A stretch of 64,000 bases of DNA from Actinomyces sp. (GCF_030524025.1 NZ_JAUNHI010000004.1:62001-126000), one strand, 5' to 3'. Shown: positions 8,090 through 16,471, numbered from the stretch's first letter. Notes: generated by a model not told the origin, from the sequence alone. A program made the numbers and translations.

Positions 8090-10035
8090 CCACCCAGTCA
8101 CCTCAGGTCCTCGCTGGTCGTTACGAGATCCGGGACCTCATCGGTCGCGGCGGCATGGCCGAGGTCCACCTCGGCTACGACACCCGCCTGTCCCGGATCA
8201 TCGCCATCAAGCTGCTGCGCTCCGACATCGCGGGTGACCCCACCTTCCAGGCCCGCTTCCGCCGGGAGGCGCAGTCGGCCGCCGCCCTCAACCACCCCTC
8301 GATCGTGGCGGTCTACGACTCGGGCGAGGAGCAGCTGGCCCAGCCCGACGGATCGGTCAAGGTCGTCCCCTTCATCGTCATGGAGTACGTCGAGGGGCAC
8401 ACGGTGCGCGAGCTGCTCGGCGAGGGGGACGCGGTGCCGATCCCCGAGGCCGTCGAGATCACCGCCGGGGTCCTCGACGCCCTCGAGTTCTCCCACCGCT
8501 CGGGCATCATCCACCGGGACATCAAGCCCGGAAACATCATGCTCACCTCCACCGGGGTGGTCAAGGTCATGGACTTCGGCATCGCCCGTGCCGTGGAGGA
8601 CTCGGCGGCCACCGTCACCCAGACCCATGCGGTGGTCGGCACCGCCCAGTACCTGTCGCCCGAGCAGGCGCGCGGGGAGGTCGTCGATGCCCGCTCCGAC
8701 CTGTACTCCACCGGCTGCCTCCTCTACGAGCTGCTCACCGGCAAGCCGCCCTTCTCCGGTGACTCGGCGGTGGCGATCGCCTACCAGCACGTGCGGGAGA
8801 TCCCCAAGCCCCCCTCCTCCCTGGCCGCCGACATCCCCGAGTCCGTCGACCGGGTCGTGCTCAAGGCGCTGGCCAAGAACCGCGACGACCGCTATCAGGA
8901 CGCCGCCCACATGCGCGCCGAGCTGGCCGCCGCCGCCCAGGGCATGTCGGTCTCGGCGCCCGCCCTCGAGGCCTGGCAGTCGACCTCGGTCCTGCCCAGC
9001 GCGACGACGCCGACCCCGGCCGCCACCCCCGCCCCGGCCCCGCCGGGCTCGACCTCGGCGGGGGCCGAGGAGGCCGAGCCCGCCAAGCGGCGCCGCTGGT
9101 GGGTGTGGGCCCTCATCCTGCTCATGCTCATCGGCCTGGGCATCCTCCTGGGACTCCTGGCCTCGGGCAGCCTGGGTGGCTCCGACCCCGAGCCGACGCC
9201 GACACAGACGGTGACCGCCGCCGCCGTGCCCTCCGTGTCGGGGATGACCGAGGCGGAGGCACGGGCCGCCATCGAGTCCGCCGGCCTGGTCTTCGTGCGC
9301 GGGGAGGACGTCGCCTCCGACACCGTCAGCTCCGGCCTGGCCGTGTCCTCTGAGCCCGGCGAGGGCACCTCGGCGCTCCTGGGCACCGAGGTCACCGTGC
9401 ACTTCTCCTCGGGCTCGGCCATGGTCTCGGTCCCCGACGTGTCGGGCATGAGCCAGGCCGACGCCAAGGAGGCGATCGAGGCGGCCGGGCTGACGCTGGG
9501 CAGCGCGACGACCGAGGACTCGACGACGGTGACCAAGGACCACGTCATCCGCACCGACCCGGTGTCGGGCACCTCGGTGCAGCGCGGCTCGACGGTCTCC
9601 CTCGTCCTGTCCACCGGACAGGCCTCGATCCCGGACACCATCGTCGGCATGACCGAGGACGAGGCGAAGGCCGAGCTCAACGCCCTGGGCCTCAACGTCA
9701 ACACCGAGCGCCAGACGACGACCGACCAGTCCCAGGACGGGCGGGTCATCTCTACCGATCCCTCCGCCGGGGCCTCGGTGTCCCAGGGCGATTCCGTGAC
9801 GATCGTCGTGGGCACCTACCAGGCGGCCACCCCGACCCCGACGGCGACCACGACCTCCGTCTCCGGTGTTGTCGGCGACTCGGTGGAGGAGGCCACGGCG
9901 GAGCTGGAGGCGGCCGGGTTCAAGGTCTCAGTGGTGCCAGTCCAGGACAGTGACAAGGACCCCGGCACCGTCGTGTCGGTCTCGCCGACTCAGGCCTCGC
10001 CCGGCGAGACGATCACGCTGAATGTCGCCCAGTAG
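8086..10035 (+). CDS. pknB: PASTA-domain Ser/Thr protein kinase PknB
   Basis: A 649-residue receptor kinase and last gene of the operon; GTG at 8086 overlaps the pknA stop. The kinase domain (about 10-275) has IGRGGMAEVH, Lys42, HRD (Asp145), DFG (Asp163) and GTAQYLSPEQARG. One membrane helix lies at about 337-362. Four PASTA repeats follow, beginning near VPSVSGMTEAEA, VPDVSGMSQADA, IPDTIVGMTEDEA and VSGVVGDSVEEA. PASTA domains bind muropeptides or lipid II, so this kinase is expected to sense cell-wall status and regulate growth through the other proteins of the operon. A strong hairpin lies just downstream. Confidence 0.95.
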   Translation: MTTQSPQVLAGRYEIRDLIGRGGMAEVHLGYDTRLSRIIAIKLLRSDIAGDPTFQARFRREAQSAAALNHPSIVAVYDSGEEQLAQPDGSVKVVPFIVMEYVEGHTVRELLGEGDAVPIPEAVEITAGVLDALEFSHRSGIIHRDIKPGNIMLTSTGVVKVMDFGIARAVEDSAATVTQTHAVVGTAQYLSPEQARGEVVDARSDLYSTGCLLYELLTGKPPFSGDSAVAIAYQHVREIPKPPSSLAADIPESVDRVVLKALAKNRDDRYQDAAHMRAELAAAAQGMSVSAPALEAWQSTSVLPSATTPTPAATPAPAPPGSTSAGAEEAEPAKRRRWWVWALILLMLIGLGILLGLLASGSLGGSDPEPTPTQTVTAAAVPSVSGMTEAEARAAIESAGLVFVRGEDVASDTVSSGLAVSSEPGEGTSALLGTEVTVHFSSGSAMVSVPDVSGMSQADAKEAIEAAGLTLGSATTEDSTTVTKDHVIRTDPVSGTSVQRGSTVSLVLSTGQASIPDTIVGMTEDEAKAELNALGLNVNTERQTTTDQSQDGRVISTDPSAGASVSQGDSVTIVVGTYQAATPTPTATTTSVSGVVGDSVEEATAELEAAGFKVSVVPVQDSDKDPGTVVSVSPTQASPGETITLNVAQ

Positions 10036-10050
10036 ACGGGGAGACGGGGC

Positions 10051-10093
10051 GGCGGGAGGGCGCGACGGCTTGAGGCTGTCGCGCCCTCCCGCC
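10051..10093. terminator. Bidirectional terminator pknB / sortase operon
   Basis: A perfect 16-bp inverted repeat (arms 10051-10066 and 10078-10093, 11-nt loop) between the pknB stop at 10035 and the minus-strand stop at 10117. The genes converge on it, so it can end transcription from both sides. Confidence 0.85.
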
Positions 10094-10116
10094 GTCACCG
10101 CCCTCGATGAGGACTG

Positions 10117-10272
10117 TCAGACCGTGGCCTCGCCGGTCAGGTGGAAGGTCTCGTTGGCCCAGGGGAAGACGAACTCGAACAGGCCCAGGACGACCAGTGC
10201 CGTCAGGGCGAGGGCCTCGATGAGCTTGAACCACGTGGGCCCGGGCAGGTGGCGCCAGATCCAGCCGTACAT
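10117..10272 (-). CDS. Small membrane protein paired with sortase E
   Basis: A 51-residue protein starting MYGWIWRHLPGPTWFKLIEA, with one membrane helix (about 17-38) followed by FPWANETF. Its ATG overlaps the sortase stop as TGATG, so the two are translationally coupled. Similar short proteins with an MY-x-WIWRHLPG start occur beside sortase genes in other actinobacteria; this is from general familiarity, not a search. Its function is unknown; a role as sortase partner is inferred only from coupling. A longer upstream start would lie inside the sortase gene and is not needed. Confidence 0.8.
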   Translation of the reverse strand: MYGWIWRHLPGPTWFKLIEALALTALVVLGLFEFVFPWANETFHLTGEATV

Positions 10273-11030
10273 CAGTTGACCCCCGGGTCGTTGAGGACAG
10301 AGGCGGGGCGGCCCTCGGCGCGGGGCATCCAGTAGGAGAAGGTGGCGTGGGTGATCCACCGGTGGTCATTGCCCCACTCGCCGGTGGTCAGGGAGTGACA
10401 GGTGGTCATCGTCAGCATCCTCTCGATCGGGGCGGCCGAGGGGTCACCGGGGACGGGGGCGATGACGTCGACGTCGGTGGGCTCGACGATCTCGTGCCCG
10501 GTGACGACGTAGACATACCACGTGTCCTTCGTGGCGATGATCACCTCATCGCCCTCCTCGAGCCGGTCGACGCGCAGGAAGGAGTTGCCGTTCGTGCGCC
10601 GGTGCCCGGCGACGGCGAAGTTGCCGAGCTCACCGACCTGCTGCGTCTCCCGGTAGTGGCCGGCGGCCGCCTGGTCGAGGACGTCATTGCCCGTGCCCTC
10701 GAGGACCGGCATGTTGTTGTTCGTCACGCCGTACCATGCCGGCACGATGAGCATGCCGATGGTCTCCCCGTATCCCACCGGTGTGAAGGCCGGAGGGTTG
10801 TCGGTGTACTTGGGCCCCTCGATCTGGGGGGAGTCGACCTGCGTCTGCTCGAAGGCGCTCGCGTGGACATCGGCCTTGGCGGTCGCGTCGATGCCCGTCC
10901 ACCACAGCTGCCAGACCAGGAAGAGGGCAACGATGAGCCCGGCCGTGATGAGCAGCTCCCCGACCGAGGTGACGACGACGTCGATGCCGCGTCTGCGCCG
11001 TCGACCGCCGACTGCGTGACGGTTTGCCAT
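10272..11030 (-). CDS. srtE: Class E sortase
   Basis: A 252-residue membrane-anchored cysteine transpeptidase. A basic N-terminus (RRRRR) and a membrane helix at about 25-44 precede the sortase fold. Catalytic residues are visible as His143 (AVAGHRRT), Cys211 (MLTMTTCHS) and Arg224 (NDHRWI). Class E sortases attach surface proteins with LAxTG-type signals to the actinobacterial wall, which fits a housekeeping role here; no substrate gene with such a signal was recognised in the window. It lies divergently from crgA, with about 170 bp between them. Confidence 0.9.
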   Translation of the reverse strand: MANRHAVGGRRRRRGIDVVVTSVGELLITAGLIVALFLVWQLWWTGIDATAKADVHASAFEQTQVDSPQIEGPKYTDNPPAFTPVGYGETIGMLIVPAWYGVTNNNMPVLEGTGNDVLDQAAAGHYRETQQVGELGNFAVAGHRRTNGNSFLRVDRLEEGDEVIIATKDTWYVYVVTGHEIVEPTDVDVIAPVPGDPSAAPIERMLTMTTCHSLTTGEWGNDHRWITHATFSYWMPRAEGRPASVLNDPGVN

Positions 11031-11201
11031 CGGTCCTCCTGATCGTCACCGGTTGTGCGGGCACCAGTCTAGGGCCCGGTGCGGGCCCGCCGGATGGGGG
11101 ACCATCGGCCGTGGACGGCCACCCATGCCCTAGGCTAGGCGCAGTGCACGTCAAGTCACGAGTCGGACAGCCCGGCCCGTGCCGACCATGAGGAGTCTCC
11201 C

Positions 11202-11561
11202 GTGGCCCTGTCCAAGAAGTCCGTCAAGCCGGCCTCGTCCGCATCCCGGCGCTCGGGCAACCCGGCGAAGGCCGCCGCGGAGAGGAAGCGCATCGAGGAG
11301 TCCCGCGCCTCGGCCAACCGCGTCTCGCGCGTGCCCCGCAAGGTCAAGGCGACCGGCTCCCCCCGCTGGTACGCCCCGAGCATGGTGGCGATCATGGTCA
11401 TCGGCCTGCTGTGGGTGGTCGTCACCTACCTGTTCAAGGGCGAGTACCCGCTTCCCTACTTTGTGGAGCACCACGCCAGCGACTGGCTCGTCAACGGCAA
11501 CCTCTACCTCGGTTTCGTCATCATGATGCTCGGCTTCCTGGGGCTGCTGCGCTGGAGGTGA
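11202..11561 (+). CDS. crgA: Cell division protein CrgA
   Basis: A 119-residue protein with a basic N-terminal region of about 55 residues and two membrane helices (about 62-80 and 100-117). The connecting loop contains FKGEYPLPYF and the helices are preceded by SPRWYAP, both typical of CrgA. CrgA is an actinobacterial septum-associated membrane protein that interacts with FtsZ, FtsQ and penicillin-binding proteins. GTG at 11202 follows GAGGAG. The N-terminal tail is longer than in the mycobacterial homologue of roughly 90 residues. Confidence 0.92.
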   Translation: MALSKKSVKPASSASRRSGNPAKAAAERKRIEESRASANRVSRVPRKVKATGSPRWYAPSMVAIMVIGLLWVVVTYLFKGEYPLPYFVEHHASDWLVNGNLYLGFVIMMLGFLGLLRWR

Positions 11562-11669
11562 CCGGCCGGTCCTCGATGATCGATCCCAAGGGGCGCGTTG
11601 GGTGAGACGGGTCCCGGACTCCTGCCGCCCTGCCCGTGTCTCCCACCCCTGGGACTCACTCATCCAGTG

Positions 11670-12533
11670 TCAGACCCCGCGTTGGACCCGGTCGGGGTGT
11701 GATCCGGTCCGCAGGCCCCGGTCCAGGCCGTCCAGCGCGCTCATCGCGGACCGGTCGAGCTCGATGGACCACACCTCGGCGTTGAGGCGCGCCCTGTGGG
11801 GGTCGACGGTCTTGGGGATGACGACCAGCCCGTGCTCGATGTGCCAGCGGATGATGACCTGGGCGGGGGTGACCCCGAGATCGGCGGCCACGGCGGCGAC
11901 GACCGGGTCCGCAAGGAGGCGGCCGCGCCCCAGGGGCGACCAGGACTGCGTGATGATGCCGAGCTCGGCGTGCAGCTCGCGCAGAGGAATCTGGGTGAGG
12001 TAGGGGTGGAGCTCGATCTGGTTGACCGCCGGCCGCACGCCCGTGGCGGCGATGATCGTGCGCAGGTGCTCGGCCTGGAAGTTGGACACACCGATGGCCC
12101 GCACCCGGCCCGACTCGAGGATCTCGATCATCGTGCGCCACGTGTCGACCAGGTCGATGCCCGGGGAGTCCGCCAGCGGCCAGTGGATGAGGAACAGGTC
12201 GAGCACCTCGAGGCCCAAGGCCTCCATCGAGGTCTCGAAACTGCGCAGGGCGTCGTCACGCCGGTGGTTGGGGTTGTCGAGCTTCGAGGTGATCCACAGC
12301 TGCTCCCGGGGGATGCCGCTGGCCCTCAGGGCGCGCCCGACTCCGGCCTCGTTGCCGTACATCTGAGCGGTGTCGATGTGCCGGTAGCCGACCTCGAGAG
12401 CCTGGCCGACGGCCCGCTCCACCTCGTCATCGCCGATCTTGTAGGTCCCGAATCCGAGCTGCGGGATCGACACGAGGCCGGCGGTTGACGTGCCGTGGGT
12501 GATGCGCAGCGCGGGCCAGGGGTGCGGGCTCAT
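11670..12533 (-). CDS. Aldo-keto reductase
   Basis: A 287-residue cytosolic NADPH-dependent oxidoreductase of the AKR superfamily (2,5-diketo-gluconate reductase-like group). The strand motif LGFGTYKI, catalytic region DTAQMYGNE (Asp/Tyr), SKLDN (Lys), DLFLIHWP (His) and cofactor-binding VIPKTVDPHRARLN are all visible in order. The physiological substrate cannot be predicted. It starts with ATG at 12533 and stands alone. Confidence 0.88.
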   Translation of the reverse strand: MSPHPWPALRITHGTSTAGLVSIPQLGFGTYKIGDDEVERAVGQALEVGYRHIDTAQMYGNEAGVGRALRASGIPREQLWITSKLDNPNHRRDDALRSFETSMEALGLEVLDLFLIHWPLADSPGIDLVDTWRTMIEILESGRVRAIGVSNFQAEHLRTIIAATGVRPAVNQIELHPYLTQIPLRELHAELGIITQSWSPLGRGRLLADPVVAAVAADLGVTPAQVIIRWHIEHGLVVIPKTVDPHRARLNAEVWSIELDRSAMSALDGLDRGLRTGSHPDRVQRGV

Positions 12534-12537
12534 GTCC

Positions 12538-13377
12538 TCAGCCTAAAGGACCGATTCCACGGGGTGGGGCACACGGGCCGGCAACACCGGCCAGCAACAT
12601 GACCCCGGACCCACTGCCTCGCCGAGATCGGGACATATGACACCCCGAGATCGGTACATACGACACATATGACACGGCGGGGCGCAGAGCCGACCCCGGG
12701 GCGCGGCCCGGCAGGCGGTCATGCCGACGGCACCCCGCTCCTGTCCGTGCGGAAGCGGGGTCGCCGACGGGTGTGGCGGCGCGGCGAGGACCGCGCCGCC
12801 GTGGCTCACTGAGCGGCGGGGGGCTCGGGGGCGGGGGGGACCCCGTCGACTCCTCGGGGGCGGGGGCCTCCGAGGACTCCTCGGGGGTGTCGGCCCAGTA
12901 CTCCTCGGCCCACGGGTCCTCCACGGGCTGGCTGCGGCGCCACACGACGTAGGCGGCACCGGCGGCGGCGCCGGCCAGCGTGAGCCAGCCGAGGGTCTTG
13001 AGGACGGTGTGCTTCTTCTTCACGGGTACCTCCGGGATCTCGAGCGCCGCGTTCCTCGCGGCGACGGCGATGCGCTGGGCGCGCTCGGTCAGCGTGCCCT
13101 CGGTGGTGGCAGCGGCCTGGGCGGCGACGGCGGCGCGCTGCGCGGCGGGGACATAGTCCTCCACGACTCGGCTGCGCGCCTCGTCGACGACCGGCTGAGC
13201 GCGCAGCTGGGCCTCCCGGGCCGCCTTGGCGACCTCCTCGCGGGCCCGTACGACACGTGGAGCAGCCCAGTTCGCGGCGCGCTCGGCGCGCACGACGAGG
13301 CTGTCGGCGAGGGCTGCGGCCTCGTCGCGGAGCTGCTCCGCGGGAATCGTCTTCTCAAGGGTCTTACAGGACACCAT
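12538..13377 (-). CDS. Ala-rich single-membrane-segment protein, probable 3' frameshift
   Basis: As read, 279 residues from ATG 13377. The first ~185 look real: an alanine/arginine-rich amphipathic region of helical repeats (residues ~20-130), KKKHTVLKTLGW, a membrane helix (~150-167) and a DPWAEEYW tail. From about residue 185 the reading becomes Arg/Ser/Gly-rich and resembles out-of-frame sequence. Adding one base in the G-run at 12833-12839 would restore the ending PPAPEPPAAQ with a stop at 12806, immediately before a 10-bp hairpin. Either the assembly lost a base or the gene is truly frameshifted. The protein resembles uncharacterised actinobacterial hypothetical proteins near the origin; its function is unknown. 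Confidence 0.7.
   Translation of the reverse strand: MVSCKTLEKTIPAEQLRDEAAALADSLVVRAERAANWAAPRVVRAREEVAKAAREAQLRAQPVVDEARSRVVEDYVPAAQRAAVAAQAAATTEGTLTERAQRIAVAARNAALEIPEVPVKKKHTVLKTLGWLTLAGAAAGAAYVVWRRSQPVEDPWAEEYWADTPEESSEAPAPEESTGSPPPPSPPPLSEPRRRGPRRAATPVGDPASARTGAGCRRHDRLPGRAPGSALRPAVSYVSYVPISGCHMSRSRRGSGSGVMLLAGVAGPCAPPRGIGPLG
12775..12800 (-). terminator. Hairpin terminator downstream of the Ala-rich protein gene
   Basis: A perfect 10-bp inverted repeat: GGCGGCGCGG at 12775-12784 and its complement at 12791-12800, with a 6-nt loop. It sits 5 bp beyond the stop (12806) that would be used if the neighbouring frame were restored. A second 8-bp hairpin (ACCCCGCT / AGCGGGGT, about 12732-12762) follows. 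These hairpins inside the nominal coding extension argue that the gene naturally ends at 12806. Confidence 0.6.
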
Positions 13378-13531
13378 GGCTGTCTCCCTGCTCAGGACGG
13401 TGCGTGTGCTTGGGTGCAATGGTCGCACCCCCGACACGATCCCACACACTTGGCGCCGTGCCGTTTTGCCTGGGGTGAACACGGTCGCGCGCCTGAGCGC
13501 GTCGCCGACCATTGGCCGATGACGTGCAACG

Positions 13532-14062
13532 ATGACGCCTATGGAAGCCACACTGCACACCACCCTCGGCGACATTCGACTCGAGCTCTACCCCGACCAG
13601 GCCCCCGTGACCGTCTCGAACTTCGTGGACCTGGCCACCGGCGCCAAGACCTGGACGGACCCGCGCACGGGTGAGGAGTCCACCGCCCCTCTCTACGACG
13701 GCGTCGTCTTCCACCGTGTCATCCCCGGCTTCATGATCCAGGGCGGCGACCCGCTGGGCACCGGCACCGGCGGCCCGGGCTACCAGTTCGACGACGAGAT
13801 CGACCCGTCCCTGACCTTCACCTCCCCGTACGTCCTGGCCATGGCCAACGCCGGGCGCCGTCTGGGCAAGGGCACGAACGGCTCCCAGTTCTTCATCACG
13901 ACCTCGCCCACCGAGTGGCTCCAGGGCAAGCACACGATCTTCGGGGCGGTCGCCGACGAGGCCTCGCGCAAGGTCGTCGATGCCATCTCGGCGGTGTCGA
14001 CCGACCCCCGCGACCGCCCGCTGGAGGATGTCGTCATCACGTCGGTGTCCGTCACGCCCTGA
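13532..14062 (+). CDS. ppiA: Cyclophilin-type peptidyl-prolyl cis-trans isomerase
   Basis: A 176-residue single-domain cyclophilin that catalyses proline isomerisation during protein folding. Family motifs: [15 protein letters not shown] with the catalytic Arg, [24 protein letters not shown] and GKHTIFG. No signal peptide is present, so it is cytosolic. The start may be ATG 13532 or ATG 13541 ([18 protein letters not shown]), the latter matching the usual family N-terminus; neither has a clear ribosome-binding site. It is divergent from the Ala-rich protein gene. Confidence 0.93.
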   Translation: MTPMEATLHTTLGDIRLELYPDQAPVTVSNFVDLATGAKTWTDPRTGEESTAPLYDGVVFHRVIPGFMIQGGDPLGTGTGGPGYQFDDEIDPSLTFTSPYVLAMANAGRRLGKGTNGSQFFITTSPTEWLQGKHTIFGAVADEASRKVVDAISAVSTDPRDRPLEDVVITSVSVTP

Positions 14063-14168
14063 GCCCGGTGCGCCACGCGCGCACGGCCGTCCACCGACGA
14101 CGGCGGGACACAATGACGCCGTCGGCCGACACGGACCGGCGGCGTCGCCGTCCCGAGAGGAGACCGAC

Positions 14169-15002
14169 ATGACCGAGCAGAACGGTTCCGAGCTCCCGGT
14201 GTGCCCGCGGCACCCGGAGCGGGTGGCCTACGTGCGCTGCCAACGCTGCTCGCGCCCGACCTGCCCGTCCTGCCAGGTGCCCAGCGCCGTGGGGGTGCAC
14301 TGCGTCGACTGTGCGGCCTCCGCCCGCGCCCAGCGCCGCGGGGTGCGCACCGTCCTGGGGGGCACGGTCGTCAACGACGCGCTCGTCACCAAGATCCTCG
14401 TCGGCGTCTGCGTGGTGTCCTATGTCGTACAGCTCGCGATGCCGGGCCTGGCCGGCAACTTCCACTTCGTGCCGGCGCTGGCGGTCGCCCAGCCCTGGCG
14501 CTTCCTGACCACGGCACTGCTCCACGGCTCCCTCATGCACCTGGCTTTCAACATGTGGGCGCTGTGGGTGCTGGGCCACTCCCTGGAGCAGGTGCTGGGC
14601 CGGTGGCGCTTCGCCGCTCTGACCGCACTGAGCGCGGTCGGGGGATCGGTGGCGATCTACTGGCTGGCCTCCCCGGCCTCGCCCACCGCGTGGTACGGCG
14701 GCACCGTGGGCGCCTCCGGGGCGGTCTTCGGGCTGTTCGCCGCCCTGTTCATCATTGAGCGCCGTCTCGGCCGGGACACCTCGGCGATCGTCGGGCTGGT
14801 CGCGGTCAACGTCGTCGTGTCCTTCATCGGCGCCAACATCTCCTGGCAGGGCCACCTCGGGGGACTGCTGACCGGCGGGCTCCTCGCCGCGGTCTACGCC
14901 TGGGCCCCCCGCCCACGCCGCACCCTGTACGGCGTCGGCGGCACCGTGGCCGTCGGCGCCGTGCTGCTGGCCCTCATCGCCGTGCGCGCCGCCCTCCTCT
15001 GA
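14169..15002 (+). CDS. Rhomboid-family intramembrane serine protease
   Basis: A 277-residue protein with an N-terminal cysteine-rich zinc-ribbon-like module (residues 11-50: CPRHPERVAYVRCQRCSRPT, CPSC, CVDC) followed by a six-helix rhomboid domain. Catalytic Ser183 lies in GASGAVFGLF and His229 in WQGHLGGL; LLHGSLMHLAFNMWAL is the conserved L1/TM2 segment. The metal-binding head plus rhomboid is a common actinobacterial arrangement. Substrates are unknown. ATG 14169 follows a GAGAGGAGA ribosome-binding site; the longer open frame upstream overlaps the cyclophilin gene and is rejected. Confidence 0.92.
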   Translation: MTEQNGSELPVCPRHPERVAYVRCQRCSRPTCPSCQVPSAVGVHCVDCAASARAQRRGVRTVLGGTVVNDALVTKILVGVCVVSYVVQLAMPGLAGNFHFVPALAVAQPWRFLTTALLHGSLMHLAFNMWALWVLGHSLEQVLGRWRFAALTALSAVGGSVAIYWLASPASPTAWYGGTVGASGAVFGLFAALFIIERRLGRDTSAIVGLVAVNVVVSFIGANISWQGHLGGLLTGGLLAAVYAWAPRPRRTLYGVGGTVAVGAVLLALIAVRAALL

Positions 15003-15036
15003 GGCGCTCGGGCACCCCAAGCCCGTCGGGGCCAAG

Positions 15037-15084
15037 GACCGGCCATGGAGGGGCGACCCGTGGGTCGCCGATCCATGGCCGGTC
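15037..15084 (+). terminator. Long compound hairpin after the rhomboid gene
   Basis: Outer arms GACCGGCCATGGA (15037-15049) and its complement (15072-15084) enclose a second perfect hairpin, GGCGACCC (15052-15059) / GGGTCGCC (15062-15069). The two stack into one long rod just downstream of the rhomboid stop, consistent with a terminator. Confidence 0.75.
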
Positions 15085-15134
15085 TGGTGCGCCTCCGGGG
15101 GCGCAGGAGCGTGCCGCCCCACAGCCTCGAACAC

Positions 15135-15294
15135 TTATCCACAGGGTTGTCCCCGCTTGTGGAAGCTGGGGAAGCACAGTGGTGTCATTCCTCCACAGCT
15201 GTGCACACACCTGTGGAACAACACCTCTGTCATTCTCCACAGGCCAGTCCACAGGTGGGGACAATCGGCGCGAGAAGCCACATCCTTACCCACA
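15135..15294. other. Dense cluster of DnaA-box-like sequences
   Basis: Within 160 bp between two convergent genes lie a perfect DnaA box TTATCCACA (15135-15143), two boxes with one mismatch (TTCTCCACA 15233-15241, TTACCCACA 15286-15294), two with two mismatches (TCCTCCACA 15189-15197; TGTGGAACA 15212-15220, reverse) and weaker cores at 15158-15166 and 15245-15253. A short direct repeat TGTCATTC-CTCCACAG / TGTCATT-CTCCACAG is embedded. No AT-rich unwinding element is obvious. It could bind or titrate DnaA; its position 10 kb from dnaA makes it unlikely to be the main origin, though that is not excluded. Confidence 0.6.
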
Positions 15295-15390
15295 GCTGGG
15301 GACACACATGATGGGGACGCCGACCTCCACTGCCTGTGCATGCCCAGGGCGGGCGGCCTGTGGGTTGAGGCCGGTCGCCCGCGCCGGGAC

Positions 15391-16041
15391 TCAGGCGCCG
15401 GCGACCTTGTGGAACACCTGGAAGGCCACGGCGATGGCGAAGGCGTTGTAGAAGAATGAGATGACCGAGTGGATGATCGTGATCTGCCGGGCACGGCGGC
15501 TGAGGACCGATACGTCGCTGGCCGCGAAGGAGGTACCGATACTCACCGCGAAGTAGAGGTACTTGAGGCTGGTCTCGTCGGGCTCGCCGGGGAAGGCCAG
15601 GCTTGTGCCTGCCGAGCGCTGGTCGATGGCCCGGTAGATGTCGGCGAAGCCGGTGTGGATGAGCATCCAGGACAGAATGACGCTGAAGGCCGCCGCGCCC
15701 GCCTCCAGGGCGGCCGTCAGGTCGTGGGTGATGTGACGTCCCAGGTCCAGGGCGGCGATGGCCGAGTCCAGACCGATGAACGCGGCCACGAAGGGAAGGA
15801 TCCACGCCCAGGCGACCCCGCGTCCCAGAAGGCGGGACCTGTCCTGGCAGGGCATCGGCATGATGAGCTCGACGGCGATGTAGAGGATTGTGAAGATCTG
15901 CCAGATCAACAGCGAGGCCCAGCTCGCCCCTACGATGTAGTAGCCGACGGACATCCCCAGCGCCATGCCGAGGGCGACCTCAAGGCCGGAGCGTAAACCA
16001 CGGCGGTCCGGCCATCTCATTCGTCGTGGGTGGCGCGTCAT
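15391..16041 (-). CDS. DUF1345 family membrane protein
   Basis: A 216-residue polytopic protein with about six membrane segments. The late motif SIGTSFAASDVSVLSRRARQ and the preceding LSWMLIHTGFADIYR agree with the DUF1345 family of uncharacterised bacterial membrane proteins. No biochemical role is known. The start is taken at ATG 16041 (MTRHPRRMRWPD), preceded by a GGGATGGGA stretch; ATG 16050 is an alternative. Longer upstream readings enter the untranslated region before tRNA-Ala. The gene is convergent with rhomboid across the DnaA-box cluster. Confidence 0.8.
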   Translation of the reverse strand: MTRHPRRMRWPDRRGLRSGLEVALGMALGMSVGYYIVGASWASLLIWQIFTILYIAVELIMPMPCQDRSRLLGRGVAWAWILPFVAAFIGLDSAIAALDLGRHITHDLTAALEAGAAAFSVILSWMLIHTGFADIYRAIDQRSAGTSLAFPGEPDETSLKYLYFAVSIGTSFAASDVSVLSRRARQITIIHSVISFFYNAFAIAVAFQVFHKVAGA

Positions 16042-16190
16042 GGATCCCATCCCCCATCGTCGTACGTGGTGGGATGAGCATACTGAGGAGGGCGGAACCA
16101 GAGCGGGGCGGTGGAGCACTGGTGCGGGAACGGCCCAGGAGACCGACACTGCCCGCCCTACGGCGGGCACCAGTGGTGGGGGTCAAGTGG

Positions 16191-16263
16191 TGGAGCCAAC
16201 GGGACTCGAACCCGTAACCCCCTGCTTGCAAAGCAGGTGCGCTACCAATTGCGCCATGGCCCC
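16191..16263 (-). tRNA. tRNA-Ala (anticodon TGC)
   Basis: Minus strand, 73 nt. Acceptor GGGGCCA pairs with TGGCTCC (one G-T pair). The D-arm contains GCGCAATTGGTAGCGC, the anticodon stem-loop is CCTGC-TTTGCAA-GCAGG with TGC, and the T-arm contains GGTTCGAGTCC. CCA is encoded at 16190-16188. It is followed on the same strand by a DUF1345 gene and preceded by the DLW-39-like gene. Confidence 0.96.
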
Positions 16264-16307
16264 TCAAGGGTTGGTCTGCCCGGCGGAGCAGGAGTCCGCG
16301 GACCGGA

Positions 16308-16442
16308 TCAGTCGACCGGGTCGGTGACCTCGGCCCACGCGGTCCGCTGCGCACGGGCTGCCTCGATCCTCAGCCATGCGGTGTAACCCGTCACGGCCAG
16401 AAACGAGAAAGCCGCGGCTGCGACGATCATCCGGCTCCTCAT
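16308..16442 (-). CDS. DLW-39-like microprotein
   Basis: A 44-residue protein: start MRSRMIVAAAAFSFLAVTGY, then a basic/acidic segment ending AWAEVTDPVD. One N-terminal membrane helix is followed by a short conserved tail resembling the actinobacterial DLW-39 family (typical ending DLWxEATDPV), which is usually encoded near gyrA and a DUF3566 gene, as here. ATG 16442 follows GAGGAGGGTTC, a strong ribosome-binding site. It is nested between tRNA-Ala and tRNA-Ile on the same strand. Function unknown. Confidence 0.75.
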   Translation of the reverse strand: MRSRMIVAAAAFSFLAVTGYTAWLRIEAARAQRTAWAEVTDPVD

Positions 16443-16471
16443 GAACCCTCCTCACGTCCCACCGCGGACCG

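Noticed and set aside
10347..11042. Long plus-strand open frame opposite the sortase gene
   Set aside because: It is an antisense shadow: the minus strand encodes a complete sortase with catalytic His, Cys and Arg, while the plus reading is Gly/Val/Asp-rich without domain similarity.
15135..15294. Calling this cluster the main oriC
   Set aside because: No dnaA, A/T-rich unwinding element or strand switch of gene orientation here; the dnaA-dnaN gap fits known actinobacterial origins better. Kept as a separate finding.
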